Origin: Apoda limacodes
Taxonomy: Eukaryota > Arthropoda > Insecta > Lepidoptera > Limacodidae
Reading direction: 5' to 3'
Assembly (NCBI GenBank): GCA_946406115.1
Contig: OX291544.1
Span: forward strand, 20,973,521 to 21,037,520
Length of the DNA stretch: 64,000 nt
Below the pieces are notes generated by a model, which was not told where the DNA came from, did no database searches, and was given only the letters and a program-made list of their open reading frames with translations. A program made the translations under genes and the position numbers. Below are positions 12,701-27,700 of the stretch, in pieces (within the stretch, counting starts at the first letter, position 1; each line of letters opens with the position of its first letter).

Positions 12701-15700
12701 TTGTCTAAGACTTGTTTTCCTAAGTTTTTAAAAATAATTAAACCACTGAGAAGTCAGCTTAGAGTGAGGAAGGTATACAAAAAAACATTTTCGGCCGCTG
12801 TTACTATCATGTGTGCTTGTTTTTCCTGTATTAGCAATATATGAAGTGACCTCATACAAAACAAAAATGCAAAAACTGTTGAAGCTTGGTTTGTTTACAG
12901 TTTCAAGGAACTGTATACCTCAGTATTTCAGATTAATTTCAACTTGATACCTCCACCGGTTCCTAAGAAAAAGGGCCTTGATAGACAGACAGGCAGACAA
13001 TTAAAGAAATGATTCCAAAGGTTTTTTTTTTCTTTTGAGGTATGGAACCACAAAATCGAATTTACCCTTTTTCAGTGTAAAAATGATTTTTTTGTCTTGT
13101 TTTAGTTCTTCTGGGGAAGGTATAAAACTAAATCTGTTGAAACCTACTTTGAAAACGTTCACCAGTAAACCTGTAAGTATTCTGAACACTTAATTTATTT
13201 TAATTATTTAAATTTTACTCTATTTTTAAAAGCTTTCTAATAACTTACAATGTCCGAAAGTTGTCTGTTAAAAAAAATTCTATCAATTAAGCACTTGCTG
13301 GGATCCTATTGAGCTGTGCATAGCTAATCTTGGTGACTATGCCACGATGTGTTATCATAGCGCTGGTCTGATAATGGAGCTCGAAGGTGGCCATAGAAAC
13401 TTCTCAATTACGCAACGAAACCCCGTCGAGTCTGTGCTTAGTATTCTGGATGCAGGATCTGATGATGAAGTCTGAAATTAACTAATCAAGACAATAGCGT
13501 TGTCTTTGGGCTCCTTGGATTTATCTTGACAAATGTATAAGTATATAGTCCTAGGTGGCGTCTTTACTAAATTTACCTCATCACTCCAGCTCGGGTATAT
13601 TTAGGAGCACCATTTTAAATTAAGCGCTACTAAATATACCCTATTTCGAGACAGTAACTTGCTTGGCCAAATCCGGGTATAGTTAGTAGCTAAATAACAA
13701 ATAAATGCTGTTCTAAGTATACCCGAACAGGATTCGCCACTAGTCTTATAATGTTCAGTGATAACGACACAAACAATAATATATTTGAACTTAATTGTGT
13801 TTTGCCGTTTTATTGATTAAAACTAACAAAAATTAAATTGATTGTGACAATCTCAGACATTGTTGCTACAAACGAGTATAAGATAAGTACATAACGTGAT
13901 TTGGAGAAGTTTGACGACTTACAATTTAATGAAGAAGATTATAAACTGATTTCAATCGAAAGCTTCACGGTTAAGTAAATTATTCAGTGAGAATCTTTCT
14001 CCAGACAAAAATTAACAGACTACACAAAGAATATAAGTAAATACAACACCCAAAGCACAACAGTGTATTTTTTTAAATATAAAGTTTATTAAAAAACGTT
14101 TTTACAAAAAAACCAGTTCAGCCTCTTTCAGGCAGTCGTCGTTCGTGTTATTACTAATGTTGATTTCTGAACCCAATAAATGCTTCTTTTTTAAATAGAC
14201 TATTTTTTTTATTATTAATACCTAGCATTATAAAGGAAACTACTATTTAAATTGTTTTTTTTTAGATATAGTAGTTTAGTGTTAGGATAAATGTCAATTG
14301 ACCTTCTTTCCTTATATATTTAGTAGTAAGCAATTACAAAACGGTAACTCCTAAATGTACCCGAATATGACACACCAGATCGGGTATATTTAGTAGTCAG
14401 TAATAACAAAACGTTAACTCCTTAATGTACCCGATTATGACCCCCAAATCGGGTATGTTTGGTAGTCAATTTTCTTAAAAGTTTAGTTCTAACTATACCT
14501 GACCAAAACCCTGTGGGGAGTCTTCATAAGGTACGTTTAGTAAAGACGCTCCAAGGTGCTATCCAGGATCTGATGATAAAGCCATAGGTAGGCTGAGGCG
14601 CTTCTTTACTGACCAAGATAAGCTCCGCCGTGTTCGGACTCTATGGATCTGTCTCGAAAAGTACTATAGCCCTAGATGGTGTTCTGGATCCAATAAAGTT
14701 TTTTTTTTTTTAAGTATTTTATTTTTTCTAATTTTTGTTTTTTTTTTTGTAGCCTGTTCAGGAAAAGAAACCACCTAGAGTAAGGAAGCCCAGAGGCAAA
14801 CAACCTGAACCCGAACCTGTGATATTAACTTTGAGCTCTGACGAAGAAGACTCCAATAGCTCTATGATAAGTAATCAGGTACATATAATGAAATTTTCAT
14901 ACTTTTATAATACTTAAAGCTGATAAGTTTGTATGTTTAAAAACGCTTATCTCAAGAACTACTTTTTCAGTGTAAAATGTTGTTTTTGCGTCAGACCGCC
15001 CATTTCTCCAGAAAGATTTTAAGGCTTTACGCTAAGACCTTAGGGTGCGGAGCCATAAATTAAGTTGGTAAAACCACTAGGAATCGCTTGTATGTATTTA
15101 ATTCTATAGTCCTATATAGTGTAAATTAGGAAATTCGTAGAAAAACCGAAGTCAGCAAACTGAAGAGGCAATGGGCAAGCCACTTGGGGAACCGGTAACC
15201 TAATCCCGACTATGGAGTCCCAAAATATTATTCATTACTAACTTAAAGTTTTTTTTCCTTAGAATGAGTCGTCTTTTAGCTTAAAAGAGCCAACATTAAG
15301 TGAGATTGAAGGTGGCACACCAGACAGTGGCGTCGGTATAGATTATATGGATGGTAAGTTAATGAAATCAGTATTTTCAATTTATATGTTTCGAGTTTGT
15401 TAGATTTGGCTGCAATACCATATTACAATTTCTAAATCTTAAAGGATATTTCACAATTCTATCATTTTTGAGTATATTACTATACTATTCCAATATTGTA
15501 TTGCAGTAAAATTTAAAATATGGCATCTAGTTATTTTAGCAAGTTTGATTAGCCATGTTCACACATACACTTTTATTTGTCTGCAGTGGTTTTGTAATTT
15601 TTCCATTACGTAATTTACAGCAGTTTCGAAATGAGCACCCAGTTCGAAACTGCTGCTCTGATCGAATGCTGCCTGCATTTATATGCAATAGCATTCAGGC

Positions 15701-18700
15701 GAAAGCAATTACTACCATTGTACTATAGATAGTCCACTATTACATGAAAAATCAAACACAAAAATAAAGTATAGCATGTTTAGCGTTTTGTACCTAAAGG
15801 CTAACGTATAACGAATAAATAAATAAAATACCGTTCACAACAAAGGCGATATTAGTATCACAAAAAAAAATATTATCGACATCGACCTGTTAACCACTAG
15901 TGAAGCATTTTTCAGAGCTCCTCCGTGCTTCGGTGGGCATGTTAGGCCGTACGTCCTGGCAGTTGTTACGTATATGACAACAGTTGGCAGGCCATATCAA
16001 TGAATGCCATTCAATGAATGGGCGGCTTGGCAATTCTCAATGGTCACTACTTCAACAACTCTACGCCGATCCACGGCCTGTGCCCTACTGTGGGAGAGCT
16101 TATTTATTTTCGGGTTTTGATTTAATTTTGAGAACTTTTACTTTCATGTTACATAAACTACACTGGAAAATGTATCAGTAGTTATTTGCTTCATTTTTCC
16201 ATTTTTTTCAAGGTACGTGAAATGTAAGTTTCCTTTAAGGTAAATAACTGCTTTAAAAGGTTAAGATAACTCCGACTTCATCCTAGATACTTGATTTCTC
16301 GTACATTCTGAAGACTTTTTCAAATTGAAATCGTACAGGTCTACAACATCGAAAGAAGTATCATTCCGTCTTATATACTGTAGAGTAGAGCTACTCCTTT
16401 TTTATATAGTCTGAGCAGGACTAATGACGTAAGATAATTTTGAATCGGATAAATTTACTTTAACTAAAGATTGCTTACATTAGGCCAGTCAGTTCATAAG
16501 CAACATCCCCAAATTATTAAATGACGATTCTTCATTTATACTTTTCCAAGTTTTTTGAAAGTACCAAACTTGTGGTATGGTTCAATAATGAGTATCTGTA
16601 GGATTTCTTATATGTTCTTCTATTCTGGATAAAGCGGACTCATAATTTTCTCGTACGTATTTTCACAACTGTGCATCGTTTTTGAAAAATTTTTCTCGGT
16701 ACCCTACGAGAATGTTTTGAAGGTCCTAGTACAGATTTATTTCAGTTTCACCGTATCATATTGCTTCTTATGGTAAAAATATTTTTAAGACACCCGAAAT
16801 ACTTTTCGACAGCCATACTTATTGGTTTTCCAAAGAAGCTTTCCACTTTAGTGTTGGCAATATGTAAAATTTTCTTCGTGCGGTTTATTGTGATCTAGTG
16901 GTTTTGGTGTCTGCCTCGCGTTTTAAGGAGCAGAAGTTTTTAGCCCGGCATGTGTATGTATGAATGAGCCTTTACTTTGACTCCTTAAGTACATTTATTG
17001 ATTGCACCACTGAATTTTTGTAGAAGGAAAACATCCTCAGTAAACTGCCATATGTCAGAATCGTATGTGAAGTTTACAAATCGCACTGCGCTCACGTGGT
17101 GGACTATGGCCCAAATCGCCCTAAGACACACCCATCAAAACCCAATAGTGTCTATTTTTTTTAGATTTTTCATGTAATAGTGGACTATCTATAGTACAAT
17201 GGTAGTAATTGCTTTCGCCTGAATGCTATTGCATTTATTGCATATAAATATTGGGATATAACCATTGAGAATTGCCAAGCCGCCCATTCATTGAATGGCA
17301 TTCATTGATATGGCCTGCCAACTGTTGTCATATACGTAACAACTGCCAGGACGTACGGCCTAACATGCCCACCGAAGCACGGAGGAGCTCGGAAAAATGC
17401 TTCACTAGTGGTTAACAGGTCGATGTCGATAATATTTTTTTTTGTGATACTAATATCGCCTTTGTTGTGAACGGTATTTTATTTATTTATTCGTTATACG
17501 TTAGCCTTTAGGTACAAAACGCTAAACATGCTATACTTTATTTTTGTGTTTTGTTAAATTACTACCTAATTTAATTTTGTGTATGTAGCTCTACATAATA
17601 AGATGCTAAACACGAGTTTCGAAAACTCAGTATAACGAATATTTGTACGGTTTGAAGTTGTCAGCCAAGGCGATTTGGCAATTTACAGACACCAGTCCCC
17701 ACAAGGTCGAATCGGCGAATTTTATATACTTATCCCGCTGTTTTTAGATATCCTAGGCACAATTATCGACAGATATCACCACTAAGGGGGCGTCCATAAA
17801 TTACGTTAGGTGATTTTGGCGATTTTTCGATCTTCCTCCCCTTTTGGTGAGATGTCGTGATATTTGACTTGAACCCCTCCCCCTAAACTAAACTTCACGT
17901 GAGATTTTTCAAAATGTTAGTTTAAATACGTTAAACTGTACCTTAATCGGCGTTGGATATATTGAGAAAAACTTGCTACTTTGTAGCGTTCGCATAGCTG
18001 AAATAGGTAATTATTGTTGTGTAACAAGAAATTTACGTGATATTTGGCGAAACACCCCCTCTCCCACATATGGAAATTAGGTGAGATTCTGCTCGACCCT
18101 CAAAACTTCGATTGCTCGATTTCGTTCGAGAGTTTCTGCGGGACTATATAATTTTGAGATGCATTATAATTATAGTGGTTGGGCATATAATATGACTTAA
18201 TTCTTGATATAGAGACGGGCAGAGAAGTACGATAATTTTAATGTTGTCATTTTATTATAATTATTATCTTACAAATTTGGTAAAGACGGCAGAGTCTGGT
18301 AAAGATTAAACAAAAAAAAAAAAAATCATTTTTCAACACAGTCTACACAGTCAGCTCAATACACTCAATCAAGCGTTTCTCCAGTTTTTCAATACCTTCA
18401 ATATAATGAGATTTTGTCAACCCTTCTAAATAGTGGTTTTGTGCGTCTCGTGCATGATCTATTCACCTACTTAGCCATTTTTTTTAATTCGAGAACAGAA
18501 AATGTACGCTACGGGCTAAATATGGTGAATATGGTGGGTGACAAAGCATGCTCCTGCGTAGTGACTCCTTGCGCATTTTACGGAATTTAGCCATGGCAAT
18601 AGCGCGTGTCACACGCATACGTTTTTGATACTCAGTGAGTAAACGTGGCTTCCAAACGCGTTTAATTAAAGTCTGTAATTGTGCAATTTGCGATGAATTT

Positions 18701-21700
18701 ATTCCTATGTAGATCATGTTGCGTCCACACGAGATGCGTGGCGTAATGGCGACGTAATCGCAGCTACGCTTTACGTGGTCAAGGACCATATCGTGCGTGC
18801 GCCTGCAACGGGCACAAGCAGCGGGCGCACGTTACAGGCTAAACTTCCTTACAATAATAAAGCAGTTGCCGTAGGAATCCCACGCCGATAATCGATTTAC
18901 TTATAAAAGCTTGTAAAATGTAAATATATTGTATTAGCATCCTGTACGACATACTATAGGTAAAATTAATCAAATTTTACAAATGAAAGAACTTGTGGAT
19001 TGAAAAAGAGTAGTTCAGTAATCGATTTTTGTGTCGTCTAGTTAGTGGATTGGGCACATCACTAATAGTGATACCACGTAATTGTTTTACTCACAATTTA
19101 GGGAAAATTAAGATACGTGTCATGTTTTTTTTTAAACGCATAGAATAACGATAAGTATATTCATATTAAAATGCTTTATAAAGCTAATTTTTTTTTATGC
19201 TAATAATTTCTCACTTGAAAATGATTTTGGAATGTAGTAACAGCAAGGCCTTGGATCATAGAAAAACCGAAATAAACGATTACCAATACGTTTCCTATTC
19301 GATCTTTTAAAAAAAAGTGTGAAATAACATTTATCCTTGCTACAGAATGACGATATCTGGTCTAGTAACACACTATTTATGTTAATTATCGTGTTAAATA
19401 GTAGCGAAAATCAGCGGTTGTGTTATGAGGTTGATATCATTTAAGTTATTAATGTCAAGTGTGTATATATTTTTTTTAATTATTAAATTTTAACGGGGAG
19501 TTTTAGATTTTAGAAATGGCAACCCTAACTTTGATCCTTTTAGTGATGGCAAAGATTAAAAATAATCGATTAAATTTGTCGATTATAGTATTTTAATGAT
19601 TTTTTTTTTATTTGACTAACAGGTACAATTCAAAAAATATTTTTAAATAGCTATATTTTAAAATTAGTGGATTTCGAATATTGCAAAAGAAATTCATTAT
19701 TGCTTTTTGCATTTAACTGGCAAAAAGAGAAATATTAAAATTAGGCTTTGTACTACCACTAACGCAGAACGCTTAACGTTATGGTGAATCCGAATTGGAC
19801 TTTTTCCATAAAACCTCGAGTCCATAACTATAAACATTTTGTTGCTTAAACAATCTCACCTAATGTTTCGATGTCTGCATATTAAGTCTGTACAAAAATT
19901 GAAGTTCTGAACCGCACAATCCTCCTGGATTTGCAATAATATCCGTGGCATGTACACACACACTATTAATATAAGAGCTTTTATTGCACATAAACGTACA
20001 TTTTTACACTGAAACACTGTTAAGAACGTTTCCTCCACATAATTGCTACACCACCATATCTTCTTCTGAGTAGTATTTGGCCAAAAGAGGCCTTCAAATG
20101 AAATGGACATTTTTTTGGTTCTTCAATTCGTGCGTGTTCAATTTGATATCACAAATTTACATGACATTTACCTAATCATAGAATTTAGCTGAAGAAACAA
20201 CATTTCTTATTATAATCCTGCCAGAAACAAAATCCCGATCCTATTTTTAATTGTTTGTGAATAAATAGCATTCTTCTTCAGCTTTTAAAAGTCATACGCA
20301 TACTAACATGATACCAACGACTACAGCAAACAAACCTTATATTGATAACGCCATTAAAGGTTGCCGCCGATTGACATGTACGCACGGCCACAACTACAAG
20401 TATACCATGTCAACACGGCGCATTCTAGCCAAACTATAAATAAAAACAACTTACATTTCCATTGGCAGATTTATTTAATATCAAACCAATAAAATTACCT
20501 TAAACGGCAATTTAACCAACGGACGTCGTTCGAATCGTGAATAACAAAATAAAAATAAGATGATAGTTTTGACGTCACCTTGTTTGGTATACAAACTCAT
20601 AATCGTGTTCACTTATCTACATCGTAGTACATACGCGAGTTTTTTTTTTTTTTATACGACTAAGGTGGCAAACAACCACACGGTCCGCCTGATGGTAAGC
20701 AGTCACCGTGGCCTATGGACGCTTGCAACACCAGGGGTATCACTCGCGCGTTGCCGGCCCTTCAAAAATCCAATAACTTCTGTCTTGAAGAACCTCATAC
20801 TGTAGTCCTTAGAGAAAACCTTGACTGGGGGCTCATTCCACAACCCAAGCGTTCACGGGAGAAAGTTTCTCTGAAACCGTACTGTACGCGACCATTTCGG
20901 TTCTAAAGTATGAAAATGAATTCCCTGCCTATGTCCCCGTAAACAAGATTTTTGCCTGTAATTCTTGTGTACAATTTAAGTAAACGACAATTATGTAATG
21001 AATTAGTGATTAGAAGAAGAACTTTATGGACTTACGTAAATAGAAATTGGCAACACAGACGTCAAACTAAAAGAAATAAAAAAGCTTATTTATTTTATGT
21101 GCGTAAATTTTATCCCTGTTAATATTTCAAGTAGTACATAATTAAGAGGAATATTAGGTGTTATAATGCTATATGCTGTTTAGAAAATAGGAAATATAAA
21201 CATGTCTAAAGATACAGGTAAATGTTATTTGTTGACTTTTCATAGAATTTTACATCTTATGTTTCGTGAACAATGTCGCCATCTTCGGGATGGCTACACA
21301 TTTATTAACTCAATTATTTTACTCTCCTTTGTGTAACATAAATTAGTTAAGCTTGATTGATATTCCGTTTTGATTTGGAAAGTGAACTTTTAAGGTTAAC
21401 TTTAATAATTATAGTAGGTTATAGTATTCTACTTGACTATACTCGACTTAACAAAAAGTACAATAAATAAAAGGTAAAGTATGATTCTATTCCAACTTAA
21501 CCTTTGCACTTTTTAGGGTATTATAACCTTAATTCTAAAACTGAACTCTTATATTGTCCATCTGTTTGTATTTGCAACAAATCTGATATAGTACAGAATT
21601 GTTTTTTTATTACTCCCTTGCAGCCTAGTTGTTAGTGTGGCTGGTTACTAAGCAAGGGGTTAGGGGTTCCATTCTTGCTCTAGACAAACATTTACGTATT

Positions 21701-24700
21701 AAACATTTGTGTATGTCTTGAGTCTGGGTGTATTTATGTATGATATGTATTTGTATGTGTTGTCTAGTTTTTATAATACAAGCCTTGCTTAGTTTGGGAC
21801 TAGATGGTGCTGTGTCGTATGTCCAATATTATTATTACTTATGTGTTTTTAAAGGGGCTGTCAAGTCTTGGTTTGCCAGAGATTAAAAATAAGGGTTTAT
21901 TGGTACCACACTTGGTACAAACATATTTCAAACTCTTTTTTAGGGTTCCATACCTGAAGGGTAATTAGAAACCCTATTACTAAGGCTTCGCTGTCCGTCC
22001 GTCCGTCTGTCACCAGGCTGTGTCTCATGAACCGTTATAGTTAGGCAGTTGAAATTTACACAGAAGACGTATTTCTGTTGCCGCTATAACAACAAATAAT
22101 AAAAAACAGAATAAAATAAATATTTAAGGGTGCTCCCATACAACAAACATGATTTTTTCGCTCGATTTTGCTCGATACTGATTACGGCAATAGGTAAACG
22201 CTTAAAATATTCACAGAATATTTAGTTATATAGCCACTTTAAAAATCAATAATTAAATGAAAATAAAAATATTTAAGGGGGGCTACCATACAACAAACAT
22301 GATTTTTTGCCTTTTTTTTTTTTATAGATAATGGTACGGAACCCTTCGTGCGCGAGTCCGACTCACTTGGTCGATTTTTTTTTAATAGTTACCACTATCT
22401 TATTGAATTTTATTATAACTAAAAATATAAAATTTATTTTTAGATTTTGAACTTTAAAAAGTGTTTTTTTGTAATGACTGTTTTTTTGCAGATTGCAGCC
22501 GAGAAGATATGAGTCAGAGCCCTCTGCATTGTATCGTAACATCTTTTAATTGCCGGACAATTAGGATTGGATCTTACAGATACACACCTAAAGAAAAGGT
22601 TTAGTTTCTATTCTTGTGGTATTTATTTATGCCAAGCAAATTTTTTCTCATGTCACATTCAATCAAATGTATTGTAAAATATGTGCCTAAGAACTTGTTC
22701 TCAAGTTTGATATTCAATTCAATCTCAATTCTGTCCATAACAGCAGCATAAACATTTTTTTGCTATGACACCAAATCACTTAGACTTATTCTTCATTTGT
22801 TTCTTTTCTAACATCAAAATCTTATTTCCAACACATTTTACCAAAAAAATAAGTCAAATCTTATTAACATATGAAGGAATGATCATAGATGTTTGGATAT
22901 AAGCTAAAAAAAAATGTGTAGATGTGTTCGCAGAGTGCCGCAAAATGTTTGCTCTGATGTTCTAAACTGATATAGTTTTTTTTTATAAATTGATATTAGA
23001 CTTTATAGATGGATATAAAGATTTGGGTCCAATTTAGTCTGAATTATGAATGTTTTCTTGTACTCAACTTTCTACTGAAATATGTTGCCTGTGTTAAGAT
23101 TTATTTAATTTTTATAGGTATACATCTCGACAAAAGGAATAAAAATTGTTGCACCATCCCTCAAAAATGAATCTAAAGATGTGGCACTACAAATTCAATT
23201 AAAAGAGATTGTTAGAATATTAGTGCATTTTGGGAAAGGAATACCTGTGATTTTTTTATACACTATGAGCAAATGTGGCGTCTATATAAGGAAAACATTA
23301 GACATGGTGGACGATGGAGGTTAGTTTACATTGAAAGAGTTACCGTCATCCCGGTACTTCTGCATGAGTTACTAATAATGTTGCCTATTCATCTTATATG
23401 CTGGTTTTTAGGGTTTTATAGCCAAATGCTCAAAACAAAGCCCTTATAGTTTTTTCATGTCCTTATGTCACAGCTCTGTAATTCCACTTTTTTTTAAGAT
23501 ATTCACATTAATTTTAATACACTATGAGCAAATGTGGTGTCTACATAAGGAAACCATTAGACATGGTGGACTATGGAGGTTAGTTTACATTGATAACATA
23601 ACGTTTTATGTTGCCTTTTGTGTTAGAAAAGAGTTACCGTCATCCCCGGTACTTCTACATGAGTTACTAATAATCTTCCCTATTCATCATATGCTGGTTT
23701 TTAGGGTTTTATAGCCAAATGCTCAAAACCTAAGCCCTTTAAGTTTTTTCATGTCCTTATGTCACAGCCCTATAATTTTGCCTTTTTTTAAGTTATTCAC
23801 ATTAATTTTTACTACGGAACCGTAAGCTGATGCATGTACGGCACTCGTTTAGTTGCTGGTTTTATATAATAATGCCAAATACAAATATTCTAATTTTTGC
23901 GTATTTTGTAAAAGTATCTACAACTTACGCTACTAATGAGTATTTGTATATTAAAATATTGTTTTAGGTCCTTATTATGATCCTATGTCAAAGAATGATC
24001 CATACAAAAGGATAACACTCTTACCAGAGTTCATATCAGAGGAAACAAGGATTGCATTCAAAAATTTGTTTGGAAAAGTATTAGATGAGTTAAATACTCG
24101 TGAAGCTAATGAGATTCTTGTGAGAACATGTCCAAAAGAAAGTAATAATTCAAATAAGATGACTACCAGGTCAAATAGTGCTTCCAATTCTACAGGACCT
24201 AAGAGGTTAGTATAAAGAAAACGTTCAATTGTAGTAGCACTAAGACAGATTTATCAAGATAAAGACTGCTATTTTTTAAGGAACTATTTTCTTTTTTCTG
24301 ACTCTTAGCAGATTTTGGTCACATAATAACACAATTTTTTGCAATAATTTTGTTGACTTATTTGCTTTCATAATCATTATTTTCAGCTCAAACCCTCATG
24401 AAATCAGACAAATCCTAATATACCCACCTGGAAAGGGTGGTATACCTATAAACACTGAAGACTACATGTGCCTAGCTCAAGATCAATTTCTTAATGATGT
24501 AATAATTGATTTTTATTTAAAACATTTAGTTCATGATGTTTTAACACCTATGCAGAGAGAAAAGACTCATATTTTTAGCACATTCTTTTATAAAAGACTT
24601 ACAACTAAACCAAGTAAAGTAAACAAAAATTCTAATCCCGATGAATGGGACAGTAGTTTAACAGCGGCTCAAAAACGTCACGCAAGGGTAAAAACGTGGA

Positions 24701-27700
24701 CGAAGAATGTGAATATATTTGAAAAAGACTTTATTGTGGTTCCTATTAATGAGAATTGTCATTGGTTTGTGGCAATCATATGCTATCCTACATTGGACGG
24801 ATGCAGAAGCATGATCGACAATCGAACAGTTACTCCACAGGAGATTAAAAAGAGAGGTATGTTTGTAATTTCAAAACATAAAATTGTTTTGTAGAACAAA
24901 TTAAAATTACCAATTGCTTTATGCATTTTTATAATGCATCTGTGATAGCTTTACTAGCACTCAATATAAAAGCAATTGGATGCTTTTTCGCTGATTACAT
25001 TAGTATAATTTGTAACATACTTAATTAAATATTAGTTTGATATCTTAATGTTACATTATTATTATAACTGTGTGTATATGTACATGTAGCTTTTTAAATT
25101 GTTTATCAGAAAGGAGATCGTCAATGCAAATAGGAAGTACTACGATAACACCACTGACTAAGCAAGAGCAACTTACATTAAGTTGCGATTCAGATAATCT
25201 AAGTGAGCGTGATGAGGCTGAGGCAGAGGTAACACTTATATATATATATATATATCATGTCCTTTTTAAGAGAACACACCAAACATGGTTTATATGAGTG
25301 CAATATGCATAATATTTTGTAAACATAATCTAAAGTCGAATATCTATGTCTGTTTTTTTCCAAAAAGTTGAAAAATATATTTATTAACTTGAAAGGAAAA
25401 CCAACAATATACCTTTCAATCTTTTTGTTTAAATAGAAAAGTGGCATCCTCTAAACCTAGATATTAGCTCCTAGATCATGACTATAAAATTATATTAAAA
25501 TTAATGTATAGTTACAAAAAAATTAAATGGTGCTTTATTTGTATGAATAGCGCTGCGGGGAGTTAACTAGAAAAGATTAAGCTAATCCTTCGAATGTAAT
25601 ATGTATCTATTTTTGTTATATCTATAATAAAAAAAAATTATAAAGTTTTTTATTTGGAGAATTGATTTCACCTCACATGCACAGAGCTAGAAAATATATT
25701 TTCAATTACAGATATGTTATGTAATAACTGGAGAAGAGTTGCCAGTTATAGGTAACAATGGAAGATGTTAGAGGAGGTGTTTGCAAGGGGGGACATGGAA
25801 CTTAGACATACTTTGACGAAATGTACTAATAACAACAATAAATAAATTCAGGATAAAGGGCTAATTAATAGAATTTAAAAATGTTTATATAGTTATTTGA
25901 TGATAACAATTCAATCTCTTTCAGGAAAGTGATTTAGATATGGAGTGCGATTCTGATGAAGAAGAGGCTGATAAAACTTATGTGGATAAAAAGCCAGAAG
26001 TGCAACCTGTTGTTCCCAAAACTGAACCAATCAAACAGTAAGTTCAAACTTAGTTAAATTGACAATCTTTTGTTACAGCAGCTTAGATGAAATATTTTGG
26101 CGATAGTACATACAGGATGTCACATGAAATTATTAAAACCAGAAAAAGGTTTAAGAATGTGCGAACAAAGCTCGAACCAATAACTATGCTGGGATATCTG
26201 CTCATGAATTTGCTCTGACCTATGGATTCTCTCAGCTGGTACTTTCTCCAACGAGAATACCAGATATAGAGGAACATACGAGCTCCTTACTGGACCTTCT
26301 GCTGACTACTCGTCCGGACGGATACTCCGTCTCAGTGGATGCGCCTCTTGGCTCCTCAGACCACTGTCTCGTTCGGACTCAAGTGTCATGCACACAACCT
26401 GATCCTTCTGGGCCAACTAATTGGCGTCGTGTGTGGTACTATAAGTCGGCAGACTGGGATGGATTGCGAGAATTTTACGCATCGTACCCGTGGAAGCAGA
26501 TCTGCTTTAACTCAGAAGATCCTGACGTCTGCGCAGCCGCAGTCACTGAGACAATCCTTGCTGGTATGGAATGCTATATTCCTAACCCGCGAGTAGCTGC
26601 CGGCGTCAAAAAACGACCGTGGTTTAATAGGTCTTGCAGAAAAGCTAAACTTCTTAAGCAAAATGCATATGAGGCTTGGACCACGGCTCGTTTTAATAAG
26701 GATCCGAATATTTCCAAGTTAAAACGCAAATTAAATGCTGCCTTGAGGGTCAGTAAGAAAGCAACTGCCAGAGCAAAATTCCAATTCATCGGCAAAATAG
26801 GTGGGCGACTTGCGAGCTATCCTTCTGGGAGTCGTGCTTTCTGGTCGCTTGCCAAAGCTGCCGAAGGGAACTTCTACCAGTCGTCGTTACCACCACTGCG
26901 AAAGACCGATGGTGACTTGGCCCATAGTGCTAAAGAGAAAGCCGATCTACTGGGCAGTCTCTTTGCCTCGAACTCGAATATGAACGATGAAGGCGCTGTA
27001 CCACCTACTATACCGTGGTGCGGTAAGACCATGCCGGAAATCTCCATAACGCAGCGGGAGGTCAGGCGGGCGTTGCTTTCTCTAGACGTTCATAAGTCGA
27101 GTGGGCCAGACGGTATACCAGCAGTGGTGCTTAAGCAGTGTGCTCCTGAGTTATGTCCTGTACTCACGCGCCTCTTCGCGCTTTCCTACCACACTAGGCA
27201 ATTTCCGTCTTCATGGAAGACTGCGAATGTGCACCCGGTGCCCAAAAAGGGCGATAGATCAGATCCATCGAATTACAGGCCTATCGCTATTACCTCTCTC
27301 CTCTCTAAGGTGATGGAGCGTGTGATCAACACACAGCTTCTAAGATACCTAGAAGTACACGATCTGGTCAGTGACCGTCAATATGGCTTTCGCCACGGTC
27401 GCTCGACTGGTGACCTTCTAGTGTATCTCACACACCGATGGGCACTAGCCATTGAGAGTCAGGGGGAGGCATTGTCATGTAGCCTGGACATAGCGAAGGC
27501 GTTCGATCGGGTCTGGCACCGCGGTCTTCTATCGAAGTTTCCATCTTACGGAGTGCCCGAGGGTTTGTGCAAATGGGTGGCTAGCTTTTTGTCCGGCAGA
27601 CGCATACGAACCGTAGTTAACGGTAGTTGCTCTGATAGCATGGACATTAATGCTGGTGTCCCGCAAGGCTCTGTGCTGTCTCCTACGCTGTTTCTACTGC

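Larger units (their letters stand above)
15354..22491. other. SENP6/7 intron 13, 7.1 kb, repeat-filled
   Basis: This is the longest intron. It contains the duplicated block pair 15683-16044 / 17166-17554, SINEs at 16890-17150 and 21620-21830, an insect-type interspersed repeat with GGGGGCGTCCATAAATTACG at 17786-18110, a mariner relic at 18340-18560, a LINE tail at 20648-20925 and a TIR-ended repeat at 21945-22380. Between 18800 and 20640 I see only AT-rich sequence without supported features. Confidence 0.7.

Noticed and set aside
23518..23578. Alternative exon in the duplicated part of exon 15
   Set aside because: A donor is present, but no acceptor lies in a workable phase and the frame is closed just upstream.
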